Source of the DNA: Chondrus crispus
Taxonomy: Eukaryota > Rhodophyta > Florideophyceae > Gigartinales > Gigartinaceae
Assembly (NCBI RefSeq): GCF_000350225.1
Contig: NW_005178995.1
Location: 175,019 to 239,018, forward strand
Length of the DNA stretch: 64,000 nt
Direction of reading: 5' to 3'
Part shown: piece after piece, positions 44,501 to 54,071 of the stretch
How the letters are laid out: each line of letters begins with the position of its first letter
Numbering within the stretch: position 1 is the stretch's first letter
Position numbers and translations under genes: made by a program
The notes under the pieces: model-generated
The model's database searches: none
What the model was told of the DNA's origin: nothing
Seen by the model: only the letters and a program-made list of their open reading frames with translations

Positions 44501-44677
44501 AAAGTTGTCAAGGATGCATACCAGAGACACGAACTGCACGCCATTGGCTTCATTCGCTCCGAACACAACCCCGCAGATTCTTTGACCAAGGTGAAGAAAA
44601 GTGATATACTGATCGAGATGATACAACGGTCAATTCTTACACATCCTATCGAACAGTGGATCAATCACAATTCGTGA
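41555..44677 (+). CDS. Copia-3 Pol: protease, integrase, RT, RNase H
   Basis: The -1 frame is open from the gag stop; the first ATG is only at 41858, already inside the protease, so expression as a Gag-Pol fusion is implied. Domains: aspartic protease with ACLDTGAQRTVVGL (DTG at 41720); PFLIGLDLLDKY; pre-integrase HRGFSHPTSEKL...CDTCQRL; integrase D-D-E in FIDLMFLHG (about 42320), VDQGSAFTS (about 42504) and GIGERLHG (about 42612); reverse transcriptase FSTDVTQAYLQS and YVDDC (43754-43768); RNase H with VYSDASYG, GSETTAF and MLTDSLSL; ends HPIEQWINHNS. About 1040 codons without a stop or frameshift. It is the only complete pol ORF in the window; gag is broken. Confidence 0.92.
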   Translation, partial: FLSSSSQHPQSKTNSFGTVCGKKRCKFKIYNTIRDHSPARARTTNHAPKWDGACLDTGAQRTVVGLAQAKAYCRFTGTKFKPRPSPIHFRFGNDSQASLGTMNISIPIADGYLIREHVDIVKANVPFLIGLDLLDKYHMFIDSVNNVLRSPKLGLDIPLRRKLGHIYLEWDHSSKTHFTKAELIKLHRGFSHPTSEKLMNLLRLARPFEADEATKQFLESLQASCDTCQRLGPTPVRFKVSLPNEQDLKFGDELFIDLMFLHGKAVLHVIDTATRFSSAIFLDAHGATYGQSVEGIWLAFVEAWCTLYTGLPNRLRVDQGSAFTSDRWRQITAQAGIQLRISGVKAHSSLGIGERLHGPLRRIYRKVRADFPDASPLILLKIAVKAMNDTIGENGLLPSLLVFGIVPRFPIISTEIPSQRERMQILSTAQMEMNAIIAERRVLAALNRNIPPASDRVYNLGDEILVFSEQEKQWIGPFLVCNVHGRMITVQNSEGTYRQTFNAYQIKPYYASPESILYKQTAPFRSGKASNPPNNVLLTEVIHPNDPRAQQFDNAKREEIEGLIERGTWKVVLRDEVPDNANILNGRFVLAIKGTNKEVWKARYVVQGHKDKMKRSFVHDTSTARQFSVKLLVGLAALFDFRLFSTDVTQAYLQSTEELSRDVYVKPSSEFDLDSNQLLKLLKPLYGLADSGDYWGRTLKHHLEKELGMKASVTDAAFFFKRTREKLTGLCATYVDDCLQAGTEEFCQQAKCVERKFKCRPRDYDKVQFAGIKIESPPNGFQVHQKHYISKIKNISKEASFKDFRSLRAQLAWATQSRPDITCSIAQAAQVTEEIFNSDPTKYCKGLNSVVKHLLTSTDQVLKFPKLDHKSLRLQVYSDASYGNNLDGSSQLGYIIFLADANDNCQPLFWSSHKSKRVSRSVLGSETTAFADAFDMAFAMKNDLHTMTSLEIPIVMLTDSLSLFDVITKAKITSERRLMIDVKVVKDAYQRHELHAIGFIRSEHNPADSLTKVKKSDILIEMIQRSILTHPIEQWINHNS

Positions 44678-44711
44678 ACACATGACATATGTCACGAAAA
44701 GGTTTGGGGAG

Positions 44712-45165
44712 TGTTAGACTTATTGACTAGACTACAGTAGATATCACACTTCTATGTTATCAATATCAATTCAGGGATTACGTAGGCTACATTTAGCTAT
44801 CAATTATAGAGTCCCTTAAGGACGTGCCACCTACAATTCTACTTGTTTAGGGTGTAACCGTTTAGACATATTTCGTGGGTGCCGCAACCTCCCTTTTATG
44901 GTAGTGCGCCTACTTTTATTGTAGAGTCAATAGGACTATAAAGCCAGGTCGAAGACGCTACTCGTCTTCGACCTCAGCACATTCGATCACCTGAACCATC
45001 AACCCGACAACCCCGTCCCCCCCGACCGTGCTCACCGTCCGTAGCGGTTCTGAGGCAATAGCCTGCCGCTCCTCCCCCTCCCATTAAGGTAACCCTATTT
45101 ACCACCCCTTTTCCCCTTTACTAAAATCCCCTCCGGACCGCCCCCTTTCGGTCGGTCTCCCGACA
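44712..45165 (+). repeat. 3' LTR of Copia-3
   Basis: Identical to the 5' LTR by eye apart from a cluster of about nine changes at 45005-45052. It ends 310 bp upstream of the AlkZ-like gene and points the same way. Confidence 0.9.
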
Positions 45166-45475
45166 ACTTGGGGCGATTCGGAGGCCAATAATCTGACGAT
45201 CTTTCATTGTTGCCTGGAAGTGGCAACAAGGCCCACGCATGTAGCCAATTATATGACCGTGAAAAGAAATGCATGGCTGGACGTTCGCAAGTATCTTTCT
45301 ATCATTGCTGCCAATCCACAATTCGTCGAAAGCATATTCCTCATCACCCTATCACATCACCCCACTCCAAAACAGCCTGTCCCCCCAAAATCCCGATCAC
45401 CTTATCCCGACTCATAGCCTCGCATGCATCTCCCCTCCTTCCTCCCCGCCCCGAGATCGGCAACCCAACGCCGCA

Positions 45476-46759
45476 ATGCCCGACTCCACCCCAGCCCTCG
45501 TCCCACCCCTCTCCCCGCCTCTCATCCGCACTCTCCGCTTCTCCGCCGCCTTCCCGCCCCCCACTGCCTCCGCCCTAGCGCCCTCCCTCCGCCGCATCGC
45601 CTCCGCCCTTCTCGCCGTGCAAGCGCAGGACCCCGACGCGGCGCTCCTCTCCTTCTGGCTTCGTCTCCCCTCCCCGCGCCCCCCGCGCGCCGTCCTCGCC
45701 CCGCTGCTCCTCTCCGGCTCGTCGCCGGCCGGCCTCTCGCGCGTGTGGGCGAACCGCATAACCCTGCAAGTCGTCACCACGCGCGACCGCGCCTCCCTGT
45801 CCCCCGCGGTGCTGTCGCAGCTTCGCAAGGGCACCCTCTCGTCCGTGCGCCGGCTGCGGCTCGCCGCCGCGGCCGAGCGCGTCCTCGGCTCCGTCGACGC
45901 TTCCATGGGCGTGTGGCTCGCGCAGGGCCGCCGCGTGACCTCGCAGGACGTGGACGCGCGCGTGGAAGAGGAACTGGATCGCGAGCGCCGCGAGGCCCGC
46001 GCGGAGGAGAGGAGTTGCTTCAGCGCAGAGGCGGTGGGGGACGCGCGGCGCGTGCTCAGGTACTCGCTGTTCGTGCTGGCGACGGCCGACGGGCGCGCCG
46101 AGCGCGTCATGACGCCGGGCGACGGGAGACGCATCGTCGTGCAGAAGAGCGAGGGGGTACGTGAAAGAATGGTGGGCATGGAAGAGGGGACGAGGGAGTG
46201 CGTGAAGCGCTACTTTGAGGGGTACGGCCCAGCGACGGAGGCGGATGTGAGGTACTGGCTCGGCGTGCCGGCGGCGCAGAGCAAGCAGGCGGTGGAGGGG
46301 CTGGTGGAGGACGGGGAGCTGCGGCGGGTGCATACGGAGATGGGGGAGATGCTGGTGCGGAAGGGGTGCCGCGTTGAGAGGAGGGAGGAGGGGGTGCGAT
46401 TGGTGGGGCGGTTCGAGCCGGTGTTGCTGGCCCATAAGGATAAAAAGTGGGTGGTGGACGAGGGTGTCAGACGGAGGGTATGGAGTAGGAACGCGGATGT
46501 GGTGGCGTGCGTGCTGGTGGGCGGCAGGGTGAAGGGCGTGTGGAAGAAGGAGGCCGGTGGGATCAGGGTTAGGCTGTTTGAGGGGGGTGTTGAGGAGTGG
46601 GTCGGGGAGGTGTTTGGGAAGGCGAGGGAGATATTGGAGGGGTTTTACGGAGTTGAGGGGACGGTCGAGGTGAGAGTTGAAAGGGAGGGCGAGGCTGTTT
46701 TGATCGAGGAGGGTGGCGCAGGGGAGGTGGCAGGCAGGAAAAGGCGGAGGAGGCGATAG
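45476..46759 (+). CDS. AlkZ/YcaQ-like winged-helix DNA glycosylase (HTH_42 family)
   Basis: 427 residues from the ATG at 45476; the same frame is open to an upstream start at 45269, but that extension has no family similarity. The protein follows the HTH_42 plan: LLAVQAQDPDAALLSFWLRL near the start (QAQ at residues 49-51, matching the Q-x-Q catalytic motif of AlkZ-type glycosylases), SRVWANRITLQVVTTRD (the W..R.TL..v..D segment), a long basic helical insertion, then YFEGYGPATEADVRYWLGV and GRFEPVLLAHKDKKWVVDEG with LVGGRVKGVWKK. Known members excise bulky or crosslinked alkylated bases. The C-terminus ends in a run of Arg/Lys (RKRRRRR), a plausible nuclear targeting signal absent from bacterial members. 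No intron. Third codon positions are very GC-rich, unlike the neighbouring elements. Confidence 0.82.
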   Translation: MPDSTPALVPPLSPPLIRTLRFSAAFPPPTASALAPSLRRIASALLAVQAQDPDAALLSFWLRLPSPRPPRAVLAPLLLSGSSPAGLSRVWANRITLQVVTTRDRASLSPAVLSQLRKGTLSSVRRLRLAAAAERVLGSVDASMGVWLAQGRRVTSQDVDARVEEELDRERREARAEERSCFSAEAVGDARRVLRYSLFVLATADGRAERVMTPGDGRRIVVQKSEGVRERMVGMEEGTRECVKRYFEGYGPATEADVRYWLGVPAAQSKQAVEGLVEDGELRRVHTEMGEMLVRKGCRVERREEGVRLVGRFEPVLLAHKDKKWVVDEGVRRRVWSRNADVVACVLVGGRVKGVWKKEAGGIRVRLFEGGVEEWVGEVFGKAREILEGFYGVEGTVEVRVEREGEAVLIEEGGAGEVAGRKRRRRR

Positions 46760-46998
46760 CATGGCAAGCGAGGGGCGAAGAAGTTGCGAGGCTGGTGCTG
46801 GTGCTCGCGGTGCATTTTATGAATGGTCAAGGGTACTCTACGTTACGGGGGGGCGGCTCAATGTTTTCTGCTTTTTTCGAATTTGTCAGCATTTTGGAAG
46901 CGTTGATTGGATCCGCACATCGTTCAGTGCCGCAAAACTCCTCACCTGTGTAGCTGGACGAGGTCTCGTTGAGTGTGCTAGATCCAGGAGCGGCAAAG
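46760..46998. other. Convergent intergenic region
   Basis: The AlkZ-like gene and the secreted-protein gene end towards each other, 239 bp apart. No distinct terminator was recognised. Confidence 0.4.
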
Positions 46999-47658
46999 TT
47001 ACAAACCCATGCGGACGGCAGCTGCAATGGCGGCCTCCTCCACCACGGACTCGTACCGCGCGGCGAACGACGTGTACTCAAGGCCGTCGGTCTTGGACGG
47101 CACGCGCATACCGATGCTATATCTCGGGCTGTTTACCTTGATGATACGCTCCTCGCACTCGACAATCCGGCAGTAGTTCTTCATCATCATCGCCTTCCCA
47201 GCGTATCTCACAATATGTCCCTGTGTAGCGCAGCTTCCAAAGGCGTCGCACAGAACGCGGCTGGAGACGTGGCGAGAGTAGACGAGCTCGTGCGTCTGCA
47301 GGTGCTGCAAGGCGGCGGCGTCGATGCACACGGCATCCTTGACTACGTCTTCCAGAACTTCCTTTTCGTCGTCGGAGAGACACACCTTCTCGCCGTTCTC
47401 CAACTCGGTGCACTTCTTTTCGCCGGGACAGTCGTCGTCGGACGAGCACGTGAAGTCCATCGAGGGAAAACAGAAGCACTTCTCGTCCGACAATTGGCAC
47501 TCTGCGGTCATCAGCCCACTGCATGTGGTACCGGTTGGGCAGTCACTCCCGGAGCTGCACGTGGCTTGGCGCAGCGCATGGAGCGGGAGCGACGGCGCGG
47601 AGAGAGACGCTGTGATGAGGGTGAGGGGCAGGAGGAGGAGGAGGAGGGAGGGAGACAT
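46999..47658 (-). CDS. Secreted cysteine-rich protein of unknown function
   Basis: 219 residues with a clear signal peptide: MSPSLLLLLLPLTLITASLSA, its Leu run encoded by GAG/GGA trinucleotides. The mature part starts with two small disulfide-type repeats (CSSGSDCPTGTTCSG and CSSDDDCPGEKKCTE), each with the pattern C-x5-C-x5-C, joined by CQLSDEKCFCFPS. A second domain (VCIDAAALQHLQTHELVYSRH, VLCDAFGSCATQGHIVRYAG, NYCRIVEC) carries the remaining Cys residues. Secretion or cell-wall location is inferred from the signal peptide; there is no anchor. I recognise no enzyme motif. Start supported by the signal peptide and a TATA box about 115 bp upstream. Confidence 0.75.
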   Translation of the reverse strand: MSPSLLLLLLPLTLITASLSAPSLPLHALRQATCSSGSDCPTGTTCSGLMTAECQLSDEKCFCFPSMDFTCSSDDDCPGEKKCTELENGEKVCLSDDEKEVLEDVVKDAVCIDAAALQHLQTHELVYSRHVSSRVLCDAFGSCATQGHIVRYAGKAMMMKNYCRIVECEERIIKVNSPRYSIGMRVPSKTDGLEYTSFAARYESVVEEAAIAAAVRMGL

Positions 47659-47771
47659 GACGGCGATTATTGTGTGTTTGGGTCGCGGAAGTTTCGGAGT
47701 TTTGGGGTCGGGTGGGGTGCTGGAGCGATGACTGATAGTGGGTGGCGATGCGCGGGGTGTGGGGGCGGCCC

Positions 47772-47780
47772 GTATTTATA
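47772..47780 (-). promoter_or_regulatory. TATA box of the secreted-protein gene
   Basis: TATAAATAC on the minus strand, about 115 bp before the ATG at 47658, close to the spacing seen for the C2H2 genes. Confidence 0.55.
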
Positions 47781-48450
47781 AGACTGCGGGCTTCGGGTAG
47801 TGTCAAGGTGTAACAGTAACCATTGTGAACATAAATCGGTTTTTTTCCGGTACACTTGCCCTCACTCCACAAAATTATCCACAAAATAAGATCAACAACT
47901 CCATTCTCCTCCGAATAAAAGCCATTCCGGTTCTGCGCTCTTCACATTGCTTGTTTACGGGCAACAAAAAGCACATTAGGGACATGCATAGCCGCTTCGA
48001 ACCAGCAATAAACGCATGAAAACAAGTCCATTTACCGATCATTACAAAAACCGGTCATTTAATCTATCATATCTTGGGCACCGTGGCCCAGCACAGGTCA
48101 AATTAAGGGCCCATATTCACAGCGCGTTGTGCTCGTTGGCGAGCAATCATCCGCCTGACGTCACGGGTCTCATGGCAGCGAGCACGCCTGCTAACGCGTT
48201 CCGGACGAAGTTACTGAGCAAGTACAAGTACAGAAAAATAAGTTGAAAACTAACCTCATCTGAGGACACTTGCCATCCAGACACGAGGGCCTACAACACT
48301 TCTTACTTCATGGCGGTCTGGACCAGGTTGTTTTAGTTTAGATGTCACTCTGAGGGACACAAACGACTCTGCATGAAATGGTGGATATTTCAAAATCGAA
48401 ACGTATGCAACAGCATTGTTGTCGAGGAAAAATTCACAGCTCTTGATCTG
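47781..48450. other. Intergenic DNA left of the giant inverted repeat
   Basis: No gene or element signature seen. Confidence 0.4.
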
Positions 48451-51400
48451 TCTAGATGGACCCTGCTAAATCCTGAATTTGGGCGGGTGAATTGTTGCAA
48501 CCATGACGTCTTGATGCTGCGATCAATATCGTACTCTCCGAGGATTGCAGAAACGAGGGCTTTCGAAAAGCAGCAGAAATTTCGTGACATGGGCCTACAG
48601 AACTTTAGCTTACATGTGGTCCAGTAATCGGAAGAATAAAATGTTGTATTTTCGGTGTAGAGTGGTCTTACGATTCCATTATTTCTAGAGGGGCCGTACA
48701 CAATGTGCTGCTCTCTTCTTTTCCCCCATAACATTATTATAAATGAATTCTACCACGCACTCTGATAACTCTCTCGCCGGAACTCTAGACCCCTGCATCG
48801 ACAGGGACATCTTGTTGTAACGGATAAATTACAGAACAAGCCATCATAAGAGACATCATCTCTGCAATAGAATAAAACACTGTCTGGTGTGGTAGTAGCG
48901 CCATCCAACTGCTTATTTCAAGTAGAAATGCTAGAAAGCGATAAGCATTTCATGGCACAGATTTGGATGTAGTGGTTAGAAAGCCATCAATAGTTTCGCG
49001 AACATTGAAACTTCTCCAAATCGCATTCTGGCAAGTCTTGTGTCATTGTGATTGATTTGCAAGTCGTTGGGGTGGGTCAGAGATTATTATTGGGACTTTT
49101 CTGGTAGAACGACTCTATGCATGGAGAAAGATATCTACCTTCGCACTGAAGATCTGGAAGAATGTCATGAACACTGCTTGTTTTTCTATTACAATACTGA
49201 AATGTCCTTCACCAATTCAGTGTCACTACGACAAAGTTATAGACTCTGTTCATAACCGTACGTGATTGCAGTAAGAAGTAGCCGAGACAAGATCTCTAGT
49301 TTTTAATGCCAACCGTCCGGAAATGGTTTCGCAATAGTGTGTAACAACGCCAACGTCTGCTGGACTTGGTTATTGTTTCAGCCAAATTGTCTTCCACGCA
49401 GGCTCAGCCAATTTGGCAAAATATGGCCATGCCGCCGCCCGCTTTACTTGGTTTATCGTTTCAGCAGCCAAATATCCTTCTACGCATGTTCCAATAGTTC
49501 GGCACAGCGTCTTCCTTTGGGGAGGTTCCGCACAGTAAAGTAGTCAGTCCTCCTTTCTTCTGCAAACCAGCATTTAAGTAGATCCGACAATAAACCTCGA
49601 AGGATTTCCGCTATCGAAGCATCACCTTTTCCCCCAAAGCCAACTTTTTTCTTTCGCCCTGCTCACCACCAGGTGTGGCAGCACAAATCGACAGAGTTTC
49701 TACATGAATGTAATGCTTGGATACGAATCTACATTGTCTCTCAAAGCGGCGACGACGTCCCCGGCACGTAAAGTAATCTCATGGAATCATATCATTTTGC
49801 AAAGAGTGCGCACTTTGGTGTTTGCCCGTCGCATGCTTCCAGGAAAGGTATTCGGCGCAAACTTTAGTATGCTTCCCTTACTGCCGAAATATTAAGGGAG
49901 ATCCTTACGGTGATCCTTGCCGCTTTATGTTCTGTCGACTCTGATAAGGAGCATTAGTTCGGCCGTTTTAGTCCTCGTATGTTGATGAAGGCAGGATGAG
50001 TTGCATTCGTACGTAAGGGCATCTATCGTTTACTGCGACTTGTCGTTGGAAAATAAAATCTATGGTTCCGGACTGCGTGACGAAGTATTCCAATGTACGC
50101 CGTACTAAGGACTGGGCGGACATCTAAGGCAGGAAAATTGTTGCTCTTAGAATGTCGCAGTCCAGATCAGGAATGGATTATTGCTTTGCCAAGCACGGCT
50201 TAGGTGAGACCACTATTGTCTCGATTTATCATCATGCTGCTTTACATATTGTGTATCTTCAACTAACGGGTAAAGAAGCGCTCGGGTGTTTCTGCATGCT
50301 TCAGATCGCGGAGACTTAAAAGACGTCAGGGCCTTCCTATCTCGCCAGGCTTAGACGATCGGATAAATAAGTGAACTCCCCACACCATGTGCTCCAAGTG
50401 AGGGGATGGATCTGCAAGGCGGCTGTGTTCCTATAACATGGGAGGGGGGGCGGGCTCCCGTAGCATCAAGATACATTGAAAGTCATGTGTAGAGAAGGCG
50501 AAGTGGATACGCGCGTCCTCCGGCTCGCTTAGTGTCACCAACAATATCTTCCTGTTTTCGTACTCTTCCTTTGTCCCGAATTGCGCGCTGACGGAAAAAA
50601 CAGATGAGGCCCTCGGAACGCAAGGACCAGGTCGTTGCTGCTACGGATCTTGAAGAGCGTAGAAAGACGTAGTTATCAGGTATCTCCGCCCTCTGCCTCT
50701 CTGCAAATGCCCGGAAACTCCCGCGACTCACAGTACTACAAACGCATTGTTTTTACTATCGACTACAACAACAATTTAAAAACGACCATTCGCCTACCCT
50801 CTTATTCCCGTTACTAAACCTTCCCATGTGCGTTCCTCTCATGCCTGTCTCTCTGAAGTGGGCGAGTAAATCTCTTCGGACACTTGGTGCATTGGAACAT
50901 ATTATCTATATCATGAGCAGAGCTGATGTGGTATGTCAGGCTGGTTTTGTTCGAGAAGGATGCTTTGCATGTCCCGCATTCATGTTTCACAGGTACCTGT
51001 CTCTCATGAGCGACTCGCATATGAAATTTCTTTGTCGCCTCTTTCGTAAACGTAAGAGAGCAGTGCTCACACTGGAAGGGTTTGCCTCCATGAACAGAGA
51101 GAACGTGCTGACCCCTTTCGGAATCATCTTGGAAATCTGTATTGCAGAAGTCACATATATACTTCCTCCGAACTGAGTCCCATTTGTCTTTGCCTACAGT
51201 TAATCTCTCACTTGTTTGTGATTCACTTGTTTGTGATTCACTTGTTTGTGATTCACTTGTTTGTGATTCACTTGTTTGTGTTTCACTTATTAGTGTCTCG
51301 TGAGCAAGGCGGGTGTGAAATGCCTTTGTCGTCGACCTCGCAAACGTAAGAGGGCAGTGATCACACTTGAATGGATCCTTGCTATGATTAGAGAGAATAT

Positions 51401-53592
51401 GCTCACTCCTTTCGGAATCGTTTTGAAATTTTGAACTGCACATCTCGCAAGCATACATCTTCCCAACTGAGTGCCCCTGGTCGTTGTCCATGGTCACTCC
51501 CTCTGTCCCTTGTCTCCTATGAGCGAGCCGGGTGTGAAACTTCTTTGTGGCCTCTCTCTCAAACGTGAGAGGGCAGTGATCACACTTAAACTGGCTGCTT
51601 CCATGAACAGAGAGAACGTGCTGACTTTTCTGGGAATCATTTAGAAATTCGGAACTGCAAAAGTCGCACTTCTGTTTCTTTCCAAATGAGTGCACTTTTT
51701 TCTTGTGCACGGTTAATCTCTTCTCATCCATAAAGCTCATGTTACATTCTGCGCACTGATAAGGGTCACTGGAGAAAGATAGAAGGGGTTTTGTGGATGC
51801 GGACGGCAATTCTGGACTTTTGCTTTGAACTTTGACGGAGGGTTTCGCAGAAGGCTCAGTTGCTGTTTTCTGGGGCCCCGGAACTCCAACTGCTGGCGTA
51901 AAATTCACTTCAGTTGGTTCGGGCTCTGAGGTTTCATTCGTATTTTGAGACTGTACAAGTTCGACATCCCAATCGTCATCGGAGGTATTGGAAGTCTGGT
52001 ACTTGTTGAAGGCAGAGTAGTTGTGGTTCATTTTTGTTTGAGCTGTGATTAATATGCGAATATGTGATGTATCTGATAGTTCAATGTTGTAGTGGAAGAT
52101 GGCGAGGAAAATTGACAGACGGCAGGATCCTTCGGTATTTATAGTGACACATGAATAGCGTGGAGGAGTGATACGAAGTCCGTTCATTGACGACAATCTC
52201 CCATTCTTTCACAGATTACTGTCCGCAAGAAACCGATGGCATACCATTTCTGACACACACTTCTGTGGTACTTTTCCATGATAGAATATTGACACACCCG
52301 TTAATGGCTACATATCTGGTATATACTTCGAATTAAACAATTTTACCCGGACACAAACCCAGTACTCTCCAAAAAAAAGTCTACAAGAAACGACCGGGCG
52401 TTGACAAAAACGGAGACCAACTACTTCAGGAGGGAAAAAGTGTAGTTTAATGCGACCCTCAATATCTGGTAGCATGAACTGGAAGAAAAATATCCCGCTG
52501 AAGCCTTCCTTTGAAAATAAAACCCCATAGATGGAGACGGACAATCCCCGAATGCTCCGCGCATCTGTATATTTAACACGACTGGCATCCTTCGAGAACG
52601 CTTCTGTTTTCTACGGGCGTAATCAGACGCATCCTCCATGATGACATGCATGTACAGAGCCTTCAGAGAGCGCCCTTTCCTTTCAGTTTTGATATCGACC
52701 CTAAAGCGGGAGGAGCGGGCACTTGCGTTCTTCCGTATCCGCGTCCTGAGCAGACACAAGTCGTCACAAAACAATACTACGTATATATTTATATATTGCG
52801 TATGTTATGGTTAGCAACATAGTGGATTGACGGACACTCGAATGGCTGTTCCACCCCTTCTCTTAGATAAATTAAAATTGGCGAGAGCCTAAACGAGACA
52901 GGACAGAGAAGAGAAAATAGGTGTTTTTTGAAACAGTGGGGGAGAAGGGAGAAGTCTTTTTTCACGGGTATAACGCGATAAAAGGTATTTCGCACCAGTG
53001 CGCGGAGTAATAGAAAGGGTGAGTCTTTGTCTGATAAAGATCGCGTCCAGGCGCGTAGTGTAGATGCTCACGTTGCAATAGCTGTATCTAAGTCTATTGT
53101 GTGTATATTTAGCCCTCGTACGTCGCGTGGTAGTTAAATTAAATGGGTTGGGCTGTCGATTCTGAAGCGAAAGATGGCGGTGGACCTCCATCCTGACTCT
53201 AGATGAGCAAGTGCCACATAGAGATGGAGACTCGATCGCTGTCTGCAAAGAGATTCCGTCTTCTTCCTTGAGTGATGCCGAATAAAAAGCTGCCGGCTGA
53301 TTTGTCAGCTGTTGGTCGGGTTCCTAAGCAGACTTCACTCTATTGTTTGGGGATCTGATGACGGATGATGAAAGTAGTGGAGATCTGCGGTAACGACCTG
53401 TTGTCCCACCGGGTGCTGCAAGGCATGAGTCTTGAGGTGTTCTGTACAGGTAGTCTCATGTTTCAGGTTTGTAAGAGAGGTGACGGACCGCAAGGACAGA
53501 CTGCCCGTATCACAGTCTGTCCACAACAGTATTTAGGAGACGCAACGGCGACGACGAGTAAAGACAACCCCATGAGCATTACGATTCACCAA
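48451..53592 (+). repeat. Left arm (copy B) of a 5.1-kb inverted repeat
   Basis: 48451-53592 is matched in reverse by 63899-58803. The outer border is sharp: both sides share TCTAGATGGACCC and then differ. The inner border lies at TACGATTCAcCAA. The outer 2 kb (48451-50430) is shared only with the right arm; the inner 3.1 kb is shared also with copy A. Several short ORFs in the outer part (for example 49704-49895) recur in the other arm but show no domain. Confidence 0.93.
50814..52031 (-). CDS. Nine-finger C2H2 zinc-finger protein, copy B
   Basis: 405 residues from the ATG at 52031, with a TATA box at 52137-52143. Same layout as copies A and C. Differences: the spacer between fingers 5 and 6 has the pentapeptide TSESQ repeated three more times than in copy C (15-bp units at about 51206-51285), finger 1 reads CAECNMSF instead of CAECSMSF, and the last codon TGG is TAG, so the protein is one residue shorter at the C-terminus. 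All length changes keep the frame. Confidence 0.85.
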   Translation of the reverse strand: MNHNYSAFNKYQTSNTSDDDWDVELVQSQNTNETSEPEPTEVNFTPAVGVPGPQKTATEPSAKPSVKVQSKSPELPSASTKPLLSFSSDPYQCAECNMSFMDEKRLTVHKKKVHSFGKKQKCDFCSSEFLNDSQKSQHVLSVHGSSQFKCDHCPLTFEREATKKFHTRLAHRRQGTEGVTMDNDQGHSVGKMYACEMCSSKFQNDSERSEHILSNHSKDPFKCDHCPLTFARSTTKAFHTRLAHETLISETQTSESQTSESQTSESQTSESQTSERLTVGKDKWDSVRRKYICDFCNTDFQDDSERGQHVLSVHGGKPFQCEHCSLTFTKEATKKFHMRVAHERQVPVKHECGTCKASFSNKTSLTYHISSAHDIDNMFQCTKCPKRFTRPLQRDRHERNAHGKV

Positions 53593-53734
53593 AGATTACA
53601 TGAGATTGGACTCATCAACCACCCTTCGAAGGGTAGGTCACCGTACGAGCTAGTATTGTGAGATAAACGTCTCTCTGCTGTAGCTGCTGCAGTGATAATC
53701 TGAATGTGATAATCTGAATGAGTTTGTACATAAC
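53593..53734. repeat. Left part of the inverted-repeat loop
   Basis: It matches 37772-37312 of copy A in reverse (without the MITE) from AGATTACATGAGATTGG to GTTTGTACAT. Copia-2 starts at its right end. It holds a 14-bp duplication (GTGATAATCTGAAT) at about 53693-53720. Confidence 0.8.
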
Positions 53735-53965
53735 TGTTGAGATTCCTCACAACATCAACTTCCACAATATGATTACTCGTCACAGTACACCAAGATTAAG
53801 AACCTCTTAATCTGGTTGAGTCAAACTGAGTCAATGTGAGTCACAGGAATTCTTCTACATTTCCTTACTAAAGTTTAGTATAAGTAGCGCCCTTCTCTAC
53901 CTCAAAGTAAAAGGACTAACTCATCCATCCTACTCCTTACTCCAACAACGGTTCATCTCTTAATA
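53735..53965 (+). repeat. 5' LTR of Copia-2
   Basis: TGTTGAGATTCC...CTCTTAATA, so the 3' end is TA rather than CA. A TATA-like TAGTATAAGTAGC lies at about 53876. Confidence 0.92.
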
Positions 53966-53982
53966 GGTTATGGGCCCAGCGC
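53966..53982 (+). promoter_or_regulatory. Primer-binding site of Copia-2
   Basis: GGTTATGGGCCCAGCGC abuts the LTR and complements the anticodon arm of initiator tRNA-Met, as in Copia-1, over a longer stretch. Confidence 0.85.
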
Positions 53983-54071
53983 TGATTACTTGTGCTAAAG
54001 CGTACAAATCTACAGTGCAATTTTGTTTCAGAGTGGACAGTGTTCCCACCGGCTTCTACGAAACTGTCATA

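Larger units (their letters stand above)
38337..45165 (+). mobile_element. Copia-3, Ty1/copia element with an extra zinc-finger ORF
   Basis: LTRs of 453 and 454 bp (38337-38789, 44712-45165) enclose an extra ORF, gag and pol. A purine-rich tract (AAAAGGTTTGGGGAG) precedes the 3' LTR. No target duplication is visible (CTCGG on the left, ACTTG on the right). The initiator-tRNA primer site of Copia-1 and -2 is absent; the DNA after the 5' LTR reads CTTATAAGTTTAAGGG. By protease and pre-integrase wording it belongs with the remnant at 14.5-15.9 kb, not with Copia-1 or -2. Confidence 0.9.

Noticed and set aside
45269..45475. Upstream start of the glycosylase frame at 45269
   Set aside because: The extra 69 residues are Pro/Ser-rich without family similarity and come close to the Copia-3 LTR.
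45412..46762. Long ORFs on both strands in other frames over the glycosylase gene
   Set aside because: They arise from the very high GC at third positions. Only the plus frame 45476-46759 has family motifs.
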